Below, piece by piece: positions 17,123-25,991 of a stretch of 64,000 nucleotides of DNA. Under the pieces are notes generated by a model, which did no database searches, was not told the DNA's origin, and saw only the letters and a list, made by a program, of their open reading frames with translations. Source of the stretch: JBBARC01 sp040400005 (GTDB taxonomy: Bacteria > Pseudomonadota > Alphaproteobacteria > Acetobacterales > Acetobacteraceae); NCBI GenBank assembly GCA_040400005.1, contig JBBARC010000006.1:1-64000 (forward strand), read 5' to 3'. Every line of letters begins with the position of its first letter. Position 1 is the first letter of the stretch. Made by a program: the position numbers and the translations under genes.

Positions 17123-18007
17123 ATGCGTTTCGGGATAGATTTCGGCGGCACCAAAATAGAAATTATCGCGTTAGACCTAACCGGCAACGCCGTGCTGCGC
17201 CGCCGCGTGCCAACGCCAACAACCTACGCCCAGGCATTGGATGCGGTGGCAGGTCTAGTCACCGGCGCCGAGGCAGACCTTGCCGTGCAGGGCACGGTGG
17301 GGTTGGGCATTCCCGGTGCCATCAGCCCGCAAACCGGGCGGGTGCGCAATGCCAACACGGTGTATTTAAACGCTCAAGCACTGGACACCGATCTGGCCGC
17401 CCGCCTGCACCGCGAAATACGTATCGAAAACGATGCAAATTGTTTTGCCCTGTCAGAATCGGTCGATGGTGCAGCCGCCGGGCTTGGCGTGGTGTTTGGG
17501 GTGATTTTGGGCACTGGCTGCGGTGGTGGCATTGTTGTGCACCAAAAAGTGCTGGCCGGGCGCCACCGCATTGCCGGCGAATGGGGCCACACGCCGCTGC
17601 CTTGGGTCACTGACGCGGATTTGCCGTTCCGCACATGCTTTTGCGGCAATCAGGGCTGTATCGAAGGATACATTGCGGGCCCCAGCCTTGCCGCCGATTA
17701 TTTTGGCGTCGGTGCCCGCGATGCCAGCTCCATCCCTGATCTGGCCGCAGCCGGTGACCAAGCCGCCGTTGCGGCCTTGGCACGCCACGCCGATCGGGTT
17801 GCCCGTGGCTTTGCCCAAATCATCAATGTGCTAGACCCCGATGCCATTGTGGTGGGCGGCGGGTTGTCTAACATGGCGCATATTTACCAGATGGTACCTG
17901 GGCTATTGGCGCGCCACGTGATTGCCGATAATCCCGCAACACCCATCCTGCGCGCCCGCCACGGCGATAGTTCTGGCGTGCGCGGGGCGGCGTGGCTGTG
18001 GGGGTGA
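17123..18007 (+). CDS. ROK-family sugar kinase, fructokinase (Mak)-like
   Basis: The 294-residue protein opens with the ATP-binding DFGGTKIEIIALDLTG and contains IENDANCFALSE with the catalytic aspartate. The ROK zinc motif FCGNQGCIEGYIAGPSL follows, and the closing ATP motif is IVVGGGLSN. The N-terminal half, including the PTP stretch and ENDANCFALSE(S/A)VDGAA, reads like E. coli Mak, a fructokinase, but N-acetylglucosamine kinase of the same family cannot be excluded. It would phosphorylate a hexose for central metabolism. It is alone on the plus strand and converges with the large glycosyltransferase gene only 6 bp away, with no room for a separate terminator. Confidence 0.85.
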   Translation: MRFGIDFGGTKIEIIALDLTGNAVLRRRVPTPTTYAQALDAVAGLVTGAEADLAVQGTVGLGIPGAISPQTGRVRNANTVYLNAQALDTDLAARLHREIRIENDANCFALSESVDGAAAGLGVVFGVILGTGCGGGIVVHQKVLAGRHRIAGEWGHTPLPWVTDADLPFRTCFCGNQGCIEGYIAGPSLAADYFGVGARDASSIPDLAAAGDQAAVAALARHADRVARGFAQIINVLDPDAIVVGGGLSNMAHIYQMVPGLLARHVIADNPATPILRARHGDSSGVRGAAWLWG

Positions 18008-18013
18008 CTGAGT

Positions 18014-21000
18014 TCACTCGCGCTCTATCCGCAGCCAAGGGTGCCGCCTGCGCAAATCATCGGCCAGTTTATCGCGATTGCCGGCAATGTCGGTGGCGGT
18101 GCGCAGCATCGATTTTTTGTGCACGCGGTATTCCGCCAAAATCTCCGGATTGTTGATGCCAAAGCGTCCTTGTTCGATCAAACAACACCAGAAATCGTAA
18201 TCCTCCCAGCCGAATGGCACATGATCATAACCGCCCACTTCGGCCCAGGCGGATTTGCGCACCAGGGCCATGGCGTCGATATAATTACCCTGGCGTAGCC
18301 TACGCGCCGAAAACGCCCTGGTGCCAACAATGCTAATAGAATCCCCAAAATGGCGAATCGCCGGGTAGGCAAACGCGGCACGGCTGGCCGCAAGCTGTGC
18401 TGCCAGCACATCGCAGGCGGTGGGCAGCAAGCGGTTATCAGCATCCAGCGGCAGCACATACGGCGTTTCGGCAGCGGCAAAACCGCTATTGCGGGTAAAG
18501 CCCAAGCCGGCATTTTTCAAATGCCGCAGCAGCAGCACCCGATTAAAGCGGCTGGCGTTGCTGGCAAGCCAATCCTGCACCAGCGCCGGCCCTTCATCGG
18601 TCGAGGCATCATCGACGATGATCAGATCGAGTACCGCCATGGTTTGCACCCGCACCGATTCTAACGCCTCGATGATATAGTCGGCATAGTTGTACAACGG
18701 GATGATCACGGTCACCAGCGCGTCGCCACCTTGATCGTTAGTCACCAAAACTTCGCTTTGGGGCACAAAGGGCAGTCCGCGCGGTGCCGGCGCTGGGGTT
18801 AACCCATGCACAAAAGCGGCGGTGGCGGCAGCCCCACCTTCAATTTCCGCCAGTGCCAGTGCCAGCCTATCCGCGCGCGTGGCCGGGCCGAAATGGCGCA
18901 GCGAATCGTGGTAGGCAGCTTGGGCTATCGCTGTCCGCCGGGCGGGATCATCCAGCAGTGTGGTTAAACACGCATACCATTCCTGCGCGGTGCTGGCCAA
19001 TAATCCTGTGCTGCCATGGCATATTGCCCGGCGGAACGGCCCGGTGGGGGAGGCGATGGTGGGCACCGACACCAAGGCCGCTTCAAAATATTTTAGCTCG
19101 CTCTTGGCTTCGCAAAACGGATTGCCGGCTTCCAGTGGCGCCAGGTTGATATCAAACCGGGCAATTTCACGTGGCAAATCGGGTAGCGTCACCATGTCGC
19201 GCCATTCGATCTGGCGGGCAAGGGCTGCCAGTTTGGGGAATTCGTCGATCAGCACCAAGCCTTCGCCGCTACTGGGATCACGAAACAACACCAGGCGCAG
19301 ATCGGGGCGCTGGGCGAGGCAATCAACGATTGCATCAACGGCAGTTGCGAAATCTTTCTGGTGGGTGCGCGATCCGCCAGCATAGCCGATGCGGGTTAAA
19401 CCATCACGGGTTTCGCCCCATATGCGCGCCGCACGGCGCGACACAATAACGGTATCATCGGTAAACCCATTCGGCACAACCAGCGATACCATGCCCTGGC
19501 GGCGCGCTTCATCGGCCAGTTCGGCGGTTGGGCACATGACCAGATCGCATAACGCCATGGCTTTGCGAATATCGCCAAAAAAACCGCGGGTTTCGGATTC
19601 GGAAAAGCGCTGTGACCGGATACCATCGATGATCTCCACGGTCGCAAATTCAGGCCGGAACATCAAATCATCGACATCGTAGATAACGGAGGCGTTGTTT
19701 TCATGAGCGTGCTGAACGATGCCTTGCACATGAGGGCTCCAGGCGCAGCGCCACAGCACAACCGCATTGATGCCGGCAAGAATGTCTGGGTTCACCGGCA
19801 TCAAATCAGAAACTGCGGCGGTCCAGCCCAAATTTCGCGCCAGGGCCGCCATGCGTTCAACACGGTAAATGGTGCCCGGCGTATGGCTTTCGCCCGATAC
19901 AAACAAGATATGCTTGCGGCCGGGTTGCGGCGCGGTTGCCGCCAGCGTTGTTGTGCTGGCGTTAGGTGCCGGGCTGGGTGCGAGGATTGGTGTGGGCGCG
20001 CCAAATTCGGGCAGGTCTTCCAGTGCCACGGGCAGCGGAGGCAGGGATAACGGTGGCGCCATTGGCACTGGCGTGCCCCGCAACAAGGCCTGCACGAGGC
20101 GCAATGCGGCGGTAATGCGCCATGATCGCGAGGCGCGGATATTAACGATTTCAGTATCCAACCGCCTTGCTTCGTGATCAGCGTGGGTTGCGAAATCGCG
20201 GTGGCTTTCATAGGCAAAATTTGCCGCGGCAAGCGCGCGGCCTGTTTCGCTCAGCGCCGTATGTGCAGCAGACAATTCTTCCACTTTGGCCGCCAGACCA
20301 AAACGCGTCAACGACAAATTGCTGCGCGCGCGTAGGCCGCTTTCCATACTTTCGGCATACAGCGGAAACACCCGGTCAAGCTCGGTTTGTGCTTTTTGCG
20401 CCCATGCCGTGGTTTCCGATAATTTGCGCGCACCCTGGGCAATCGTTTGGTCGCGATCGGCCAGTTGAAACGTGGTCATCCAGCGTTCGCCAGGCAGGGC
20501 AAAGCGCGCCCGCAAGGTGGCGATATCGCCAGGATCGGTGAGCGACGTGAGTGCCGCGATCGCATCCGGCACGTCCGCACCATAGGCCAGCACGCCCAGG
20601 CCGTGGCCGTGCAGAAATTCAAACGTTTTATATTTTTCGGTCAGTTCCTGCCACAACCGGAAAACGCCAAAATTGCGTTCGCGCACGTTGGTGTCATGAA
20701 ACAACACAGTGGCCCGGCTGGATAATTTGCACCGCCAGGTTTCGAAATCGTGTTTGACATCATCGTAATGATGGCGGCCGTCGATATGCAGTAGGTCGAT
20801 ACTGCCATCGGGGATGTAGGGCAGGGCATCATCAAAGGTGCAGCGCAGCAGTTCGGAAAAGCCAGCATAACGATCGGCGTGGAAACGCGCGAGCTGGGCA
20901 TAAACACCGTCGCCATAAAACCCGGCATGCTCGTCGCCTTGCCAGGTATCAACCGCGTAGCACCGGGTGGGCAGGTTTTCGTGGCGGACGGCTTCGCAAA

Positions 21001-21184
21001 AGGCCGCATACGATACGCCGTTATGGGTGCCGAGTTCCACAAATGTTGCGGGTTTGGTTACAGCTATTACCCATTGTGCAAACGGCACATGACCATACCA
21101 GGCACTTTCCACACCCAGCAGCGGCGGGCGGGCGAAGATGGGTGCCAGTTGCGGCGCGATCAACGGGGCGATGGCGTCGGTCAT
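18014..21184 (-). CDS. Methyltransferase-GT4-GT2 fusion, cell-surface glycan synthesis
   Basis: The 1056-residue product has three catalytic parts. An N-terminal class-I methyltransferase (about residues 20-220) shows FVELGTHNGVSYAAFCEAV, DLLHIDGRHHYDDVKHDF and VLFHDTNVRERNFGVF. A helical linker ends in the IRASRSWRITAALRL segment common before glycan-enzyme domains. A GT-B type glycosyltransferase occupies about 420-780, and a family-2 GT-A domain about 800-1050 has LDLIIVDDASTDEG and LPLDADN. Such fusions build or cap O-antigen or exopolysaccharide chains. The ATG at 21184 overlaps the stop of the next gene (ATGA) and has AGGAG upstream, so the 21214 start is rejected. The C-terminal stop faces the ROK gene 6 bp away. 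Confidence 0.85.
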   Translation of the reverse strand: MTDAIAPLIAPQLAPIFARPPLLGVESAWYGHVPFAQWVIAVTKPATFVELGTHNGVSYAAFCEAVRHENLPTRCYAVDTWQGDEHAGFYGDGVYAQLARFHADRYAGFSELLRCTFDDALPYIPDGSIDLLHIDGRHHYDDVKHDFETWRCKLSSRATVLFHDTNVRERNFGVFRLWQELTEKYKTFEFLHGHGLGVLAYGADVPDAIAALTSLTDPGDIATLRARFALPGERWMTTFQLADRDQTIAQGARKLSETTAWAQKAQTELDRVFPLYAESMESGLRARSNLSLTRFGLAAKVEELSAAHTALSETGRALAAANFAYESHRDFATHADHEARRLDTEIVNIRASRSWRITAALRLVQALLRGTPVPMAPPLSLPPLPVALEDLPEFGAPTPILAPSPAPNASTTTLAATAPQPGRKHILFVSGESHTPGTIYRVERMAALARNLGWTAAVSDLMPVNPDILAGINAVVLWRCAWSPHVQGIVQHAHENNASVIYDVDDLMFRPEFATVEIIDGIRSQRFSESETRGFFGDIRKAMALCDLVMCPTAELADEARRQGMVSLVVPNGFTDDTVIVSRRAARIWGETRDGLTRIGYAGGSRTHQKDFATAVDAIVDCLAQRPDLRLVLFRDPSSGEGLVLIDEFPKLAALARQIEWRDMVTLPDLPREIARFDINLAPLEAGNPFCEAKSELKYFEAALVSVPTIASPTGPFRRAICHGSTGLLASTAQEWYACLTTLLDDPARRTAIAQAAYHDSLRHFGPATRADRLALALAEIEGGAAATAAFVHGLTPAPAPRGLPFVPQSEVLVTNDQGGDALVTVIIPLYNYADYIIEALESVRVQTMAVLDLIIVDDASTDEGPALVQDWLASNASRFNRVLLLRHLKNAGLGFTRNSGFAAAETPYVLPLDADNRLLPTACDVLAAQLAASRAAFAYPAIRHFGDSISIVGTRAFSARRLRQGNYIDAMALVRKSAWAEVGGYDHVPFGWEDYDFWCCLIEQGRFGINNPEILAEYRVHKKSMLRTATDIAGNRDKLADDLRRRHPWLRIERE

Positions 21185-23862
21185 GCCATGTGTCTCCTGG
21201 GTGTGGGGGCGCATTTTTTGCGCAAAATCTCGTGCAAGGTGTCGGTGTGCTGATCGATGCTGATGATACCGGTGAGCGCTGGGCGGGTAGTGTCAAAGAT
21301 CGGCGTGCTGTTGTGCAGCGCGTGGCCGATCGCCGCACGCCAGACTGCCGCATTGGCATCCAGCGGCAGCACCTGGCCATTTTTCCCGTCCATCACCGGC
21401 TCGGCCGGGCCGCCGCAAGCGGTGGTGATCACCCACACCTGGCGCACCAGCGCTTCGTGCACCACGCCGCCAACACCAACTGGCGCCTGGGCTGGATATA
21501 AAACCACGTCGATGTTGGCGAAAAACTCATCGTGCCTGGTGGCATCATCGGGGTTGGCGATGCGCACGGTGCCGCCGAGATCGGCGATCACCGGCTGGCG
21601 ATGCCAATCAAGCCCATCATGCGGGCTGTTGATCAGGTGAATGTCAAACGCATCGCGCGGCCAATTCGCCAATGCCCGCGCCAGCACCTGAAAACCATCT
21701 TCGGGGGCCAGGCCACCGGCATAGCAAAAACGGATTTTGCCGGACGCGCGCGGCCTACGTGGTTGCGCAGGCATGGTGATGCCATCAGGCAGGGTTACGA
21801 TGCGGGCCGGATCAGCACCGTTCGCCAGATACAGCGCCCGGTGCGCATCACTGGGGGCAATCAGCAGGGCGGCGTATTCTAAGGCATACCCGAGCAAAGT
21901 GGCGCGGGTATCCAAATAACGCGCCAGCGGCAGGCAAGCCGTGCAGGCGCGTGGGTTAATGGTTATCTGGCGGCAATGGCTACGATCTTCCCGCATCATG
22001 GTGCCGCGTGCGCACAGCCACCAGGTATCGTGCAGGGTGATCACGTAGGGAATGCCGCGGCTGCGGCAGGTTTTAACAAGCGCTACCCCCATGCCGGCGA
22101 TATCGTAAAAATGCACAATGGCGGGCTGGGTTGCATCAAGAATCGCACCAAAATGCTCTGCCGCCAGCGGGTTGTCGAACGCCAGAATGGCATCGGCCGC
22201 GGGCACCGGAATGGCAAATACGGCGATGCCATCCTCATCGTAGCGGGTGAGTGTGCCGTGCGCGGTAAAACGATCGACGCTGGTGACAACGCTCACCCGC
22301 GTATTTGCCCGGCGCGCCAGGGCGTGCGCGGTGCCGGCAATGGTCGCGGCAGCGGCAGTTAAAAATTGCGGTGGAAAGCACCGGTTGACCATCAGCAGAT
22401 CAAGATCTTTTGCCGGCGGCGCATCAATTTTGGCAACCAGGTTGCGCAGTTGCGCCTGCGCGATCGCGGCCGGGGTGTAGCGGGCCCGCACGCGTGCCTG
22501 TGCGGCCTGGGCCAATTTGGCGCGCAGTTCGCTATCATCGATTAGCGCCAGCAATGCCGCTTCCCACGCCGCATCGGTATCGGCCAAAAATCCGCAGCTG
22601 GCGTCAACCGCTTCGGCAAAATGGGCACGTGGCGAACAGATCGAGGGCACCCCCAGAATGGCGGCTTCTAAAAACTTGATGTTGCTTTTGGCATCATTAA
22701 ACGGGCTGGGTTCTAAGGGGGCTAGGCTAATATCGCAGGCTGCCAGTGTGTGCAGATAGCTGGCAAAGCCGGTGGCAGGCAGGCACTCGATCTGTGCTGC
22801 GACATCGGCGAAGATCGCGGGCAGGGTCACCTCGCCGATTAAGCGTAGGCGGGCCTGCGGGCGGGCCCGCAACACGGCGAGCAGGGCAGGGGCTGCCTGC
22901 ATAAAATCGCCATCATGGGTGCGTGATCCCGATCCATAGCCAATAATGATGCCGTCGTTTGGCGGCGCTTTGGGTAAGTTTTCTGCAATGGTGAGGGTTT
23001 CTTCGTCGAGCGCGTTTTCCACCACCAATGTTTCAGGCACACCCGCCGCCAGCATGGCACGGGCCAGCGATGGGGTGGAGGCAATGGCGCCATCACAGGC
23101 CAGCAACGCTTGGCGGTATAGCGGCGCGCCGCCCAGCACGCCTTCGCGGGCGGCGGCCGGCAGGGCGCGCACGTTGCGATCCTGCAAGTAAAGATCGCGA
23201 TCGAAGATGAGATCATCGAGATCATACCACACCGGCACGCGCAACGCCCGCGCCATGGTGATCAGCGCCAGCACCTGTTTATCCGCCGGCACCCGGTAGA
23301 GGATAACAAAACTTGCCGTTGCCAGCGCCGAGCGGCAGGCGAGATCGTCGGTCCAGTTGACCACGCGGGCCGGCATGCCGAGTAGGCCGAACATGGTTTG
23401 CTTTTGCCAAACACGATATTTGGCACATTGCACGATCGATAATTCGGCAACAATCAGCACGTTGGCGGCAAGCAACAGGTGCGCATCGGTGGCAGGCGGG
23501 GAGCCCAAGGCTTGCCCAGAAGCGGCGGTGGTGCTGGGTGTTTTGCGCGCGTGCAGAAAGGCACGGCCGCGGCGCCATACCGCCGGCCACCCTTCATCAT
23601 TGGCAATGTCGCGCGCGCGGCCCATTACCATGCGCAGTTGGGTGCGCCGCGAGCTGTTGGTGCGGCACAAATCCACCAGCACGCGTGCGGGAAAGGTAGC
23701 ACGCCAGAACAACGATCCGCGAATTTGGATCATCACCTGGTGCATTTGGTCGCGTTCGTGCACCAGCAATTCGCCGCGTTTGGCATGTAAAGCGGCCGAC
23801 GCACGGGCCGCGGCTAATTGCGCGCGCAGTTCGGCGGTGTTGGCGGGTGCGTCGTTTGGCAT
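21181..23862 (-). CDS. Double GT-B glycosyltransferase
   Basis: The 893-residue protein has a short N-terminal coiled coil (ELRAQLAAARASAALHAKRGELL) and then two GT-B domains. The first (about 110-470) has the family segments AKYRVWQKQTMFGLLGMPARVV, RVPVWYDLDDLIFDR and GYGSGSRTHDGDF. The second (about 490-880) begins DLLMVNRCFPPQFLTAAAATIAGTAHALA and carries ITLHDTWWLC, FCYAGGLAPEDGF and EALVRQVWVITTACGGPAE, typical of GT4 enzymes. It is translationally coupled to the methyltransferase-glycosyltransferase gene downstream, implying a shared glycan pathway. The first domain resembles the middle domain of that neighbour, so the two genes probably share an ancestral module. Sugar donors are unknown. 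Confidence 0.83.
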   Translation of the reverse strand: MPNDAPANTAELRAQLAAARASAALHAKRGELLVHERDQMHQVMIQIRGSLFWRATFPARVLVDLCRTNSSRRTQLRMVMGRARDIANDEGWPAVWRRGRAFLHARKTPSTTAASGQALGSPPATDAHLLLAANVLIVAELSIVQCAKYRVWQKQTMFGLLGMPARVVNWTDDLACRSALATASFVILYRVPADKQVLALITMARALRVPVWYDLDDLIFDRDLYLQDRNVRALPAAAREGVLGGAPLYRQALLACDGAIASTPSLARAMLAAGVPETLVVENALDEETLTIAENLPKAPPNDGIIIGYGSGSRTHDGDFMQAAPALLAVLRARPQARLRLIGEVTLPAIFADVAAQIECLPATGFASYLHTLAACDISLAPLEPSPFNDAKSNIKFLEAAILGVPSICSPRAHFAEAVDASCGFLADTDAAWEAALLALIDDSELRAKLAQAAQARVRARYTPAAIAQAQLRNLVAKIDAPPAKDLDLLMVNRCFPPQFLTAAAATIAGTAHALARRANTRVSVVTSVDRFTAHGTLTRYDEDGIAVFAIPVPAADAILAFDNPLAAEHFGAILDATQPAIVHFYDIAGMGVALVKTCRSRGIPYVITLHDTWWLCARGTMMREDRSHCRQITINPRACTACLPLARYLDTRATLLGYALEYAALLIAPSDAHRALYLANGADPARIVTLPDGITMPAQPRRPRASGKIRFCYAGGLAPEDGFQVLARALANWPRDAFDIHLINSPHDGLDWHRQPVIADLGGTVRIANPDDATRHDEFFANIDVVLYPAQAPVGVGGVVHEALVRQVWVITTACGGPAEPVMDGKNGQVLPLDANAAVWRAAIGHALHNSTPIFDTTRPALTGIISIDQHTDTLHEILRKKCAPTPRRHMA

Positions 23863-23871
23863 GGCAGGGGA

Positions 23872-24639
23872 TTATATCGCGGTGTAACCGCCATCTACGC
23901 CAAAAGCTTGCCCTGTCACAAAGCTTGCCGATGGCGACAGTAAAAACACCACGGCATTGGCGATTTCGGTGGCAGTGCCCAGGCGGCCAATCGGGTGCAA
24001 GGCGGTTAAGCCGGCGCGGCGATCGGCATCGTTGCCAATGATGCGGTCTAGCATGGGGGTATCGATGCAGCCGGGGCAGACCGCGTTAATGCGTATGCCG
24101 GCGGCGCCGTATTCGGCGGCGGCACTTTTGGTGAGGCCAATAACGCCGTGTTTGCTGGCGCTGTAAATGGGCAGGGTGGGAGCGCCGACCAAACCTGCGA
24201 CCGATGCGGTGTTGACAATGGCGCCGCCAATGCCGGAGGCCAGCATCAGGCGCAGTTCTTCGCGTAGGCAAAGATACACGCCTTTAAGGTTTACCCCGAT
24301 GACGGCATCAAAAGTTGCTTCATCGCTATCGGCGGTGGGGCCGCCGGGGCCATCGATGCCGGCGTTGTTAAAGGCGAAATCGAGCCGGCCGAAACGGGCC
24401 ATAGTGGCGGCAAACATAGCGGCCACGGATGTTGAGTTGCTGACATCAACCTGCAGTGCAATCGCCTCGGCGCCCAGGGCTTCGACTTGGGCGCGGGTAT
24501 CATCGGCGCCGGTGAGATCGAGGTCGGCCAGGGCCAGTTGGGCGCCGGATTCGGCTAGGCGAAGGGCGGTGGCGCGGCCGATGCCGCCGGCGGCCCCGGT
24601 GATGAGAGCGACTTTACCGGCGATGCCATGTTCGATCAT
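23872..24639 (-). CDS. Short-chain dehydrogenase/reductase
   Basis: The 255-residue classical SDR has the cofactor motif TGAAGGIGRATA, the NNAG structural motif (FNNAGIDGPGG), catalytic serine in NTASVAGLVG and the YxxxK pair in YSASKHG. The C-terminus is GQAFGVDGGYTAI. An aspartate after beta-strand 2 (LALADLDLTG) suggests NAD(H) preference. The substrate is unknown. It lies 9 bp upstream of the double glycosyltransferase gene in the same direction, so a role in making a nucleotide-sugar or glycan precursor is possible, but many SDRs are broad in substrate. Confidence 0.88.
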   Translation of the reverse strand: MIEHGIAGKVALITGAAGGIGRATALRLAESGAQLALADLDLTGADDTRAQVEALGAEAIALQVDVSNSTSVAAMFAATMARFGRLDFAFNNAGIDGPGGPTADSDEATFDAVIGVNLKGVYLCLREELRLMLASGIGGAIVNTASVAGLVGAPTLPIYSASKHGVIGLTKSAAAEYGAAGIRINAVCPGCIDTPMLDRIIGNDADRRAGLTALHPIGRLGTATEIANAVVFLLSPSASFVTGQAFGVDGGYTAI

Positions 24640-24689
24640 AAAAATTCCCCGTGTTTAACGTGGGAACATTGCGCAGACCCGGCCGAACC

Positions 24690-24765
24690 GGGCAAGGCCT
24701 GCGCAATTTGGGGGCCTGCGCAATTTGAGGCCTGCGCAATTTGGGACCTGCGCAACCTGGGCCTG
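24690..24765. repeat. Short tandem repeat after the DUF4167 gene
   Basis: About four imperfect copies of CCTGCGCAATTTGGG (15-16 bp) are arranged head to tail between the SDR start and the DUF4167 stop. The last copy is mutated (CCTGCGCAACCTGGG). Confidence 0.75.
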
Positions 24766-24767
24766 TA

Positions 24768-25642
24768 TTAACCTTCGGGTGGAGCTGCCGCGATGGGTAT
24801 TTCGCGGGTTTCGACCACGGGTTGGTCGCCCCAGCCGGAAGGTTGCATGTCCTCGGACGGGTCGTAGCCATCCTGGGCATCGCGGCGCGGGCCGTTATGT
24901 TGGGCCCGTTCTTGATTGCGGTCGGGGCGATCCTGGGTCGGGCGATCTTGTTGCCGGTTAGCCTGCTGACGATCGCCCTGGTTGCGGTCGCCCTGCTGAC
25001 GGTCACCTTGGTAGCGATCGCTGTGCTGGCGTTCATTGGGCTGGCGTTCATTGGGCTGGCGTTCATTGGGCTGGCGTTCNNNNNNNNNNNNNNNNNNNNN
25101 NNNNNNNNNNNNNNNNNNNNNNNNNNNNNNNNNNNNNNNNNNNNNNNNNNNNNNNNNNNNNNNNNNNNNNNNNNNNNNNGCTGGCGTTCATTGGGCTGGC
25201 GTTCATTGGGCTGGCGTTCATTGGGCTGGCGTTCGTTGGGTTGGCGTTCGCCCGGTTGGCGTTCACCTTGCGCGCGTTCCTCTTGGGGACGTTCACCTTG
25301 AACACGTTCGCCGGGAGGGGGCGCCTGATTTTGGGTGGCCAGGTTGATGGCGTTGACGATACGGAAATAATGTTCGGCGTGCTGAAAATAGCTTTCGGCC
25401 ATGACGCGGTCACCGGCTTGGGTGGCGTCGCGGCCGAGCTGTAAGTATTTCTCGAATAATTGCTGGGCGGTGCCGCGCACCCGCAGATCGGGGCCGTTGC
25501 TATCAAAAACATGGTTGCGGTTAAGCGGGATGTTGCCGCTATAGCTGCGCGGGGCACCGCCGCCACCACCACCGTTGTTACCACCGCCGCCGCCACCGCC
25601 ACTGCGATTATTATTGCGGCCGCGCATACGTTTCATGTTCAT
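24768..25642 (-). CDS. DUF4167 protein with NERQP pentapeptide repeats, interrupted by an assembly gap
   Basis: The N-terminus (MNMKRMRGRNNNRSGGG, then RSYSGNIPLNRNHVFDSNGPDLRVRG and AQQLFEKYLQLGRDA...ESYFQHAEHYFRIVNAIN) is the alphaproteobacterial DUF4167 domain. A repeat of the pentapeptide NERQP (15-bp unit) follows and runs into 100 unknown bases at 25080-25179, then resumes. In the correct frame on the far side the protein continues ERQPNERQHSDRYQGDRQ to the tail GYDPSEDMQPSGWGDQPVV and stops at 24768. The 100-base filler is not a multiple of three, so naive translation loses the frame there. The function is unknown. The gene is often next to prmC in alphaproteobacteria, as here. Confidence 0.85.
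25036..25247. repeat. 15-bp coding tandem repeat with 100 N gap
   Basis: Multiple exact copies of the 15-base unit GAACGCCAGCCCAAT (minus strand) lie on both sides of the run of N at 25080-25179. The gap length is a placeholder, so the true copy number is unknown. Confidence 0.95.
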
Positions 25643-25991
25643 CGTCAGCGGATTGACTTTCCTGTTCAAGGCGAGCGGCGATCCCGGATCGGCCCGGCAG
25701 CATAAATCTGCTGTGGGGGATGGGGTGCCCGAAACGCCTTGGTTGTGTTCCCTGGTCATCGCACGCACTGGCCATCATGGCCTGGCTGTCTTTCGCATTT
25801 GGCCTTTGTGGTCGGTGCCCAGGCCCGAAGGCCTGCAAGCAAAAGGCGTAAACGCGGTGCGAGTGGGACCCTAGCGGTGTGCGCCCGCGATTCCAAACGG
25901 TTTTTTAGGGTGGGCTGCGGTGGTCGCGCGTCCCGTGTTCCGACGCGATAAAGGTTTTTTGCTTCTTTTCTTTAGAAAAGAGACCATTACC
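25643..25991. promoter_or_regulatory. Spacer between prmC and the DUF4167 gene with a half hairpin element
   Basis: About 350 bp without a supported gene. Bases 25953-25985 contain TTTTTTGCTTCTTTTC-TTT-AGAAAAG, a half copy of the dispersed AGAAAAAG element, next to the prmC stop. It could act as a prmC terminator. The promoter of the DUF4167 gene must lie here but I cannot place it. Confidence 0.45.

Noticed and set aside
25080..25179. Frameshift in the DUF4167 gene
   Set aside because: The apparent frame change is due to a 100-base filler of arbitrary length in a repeat; the sequence on both sides encodes the same pentapeptide in register and then a natural C-terminus.
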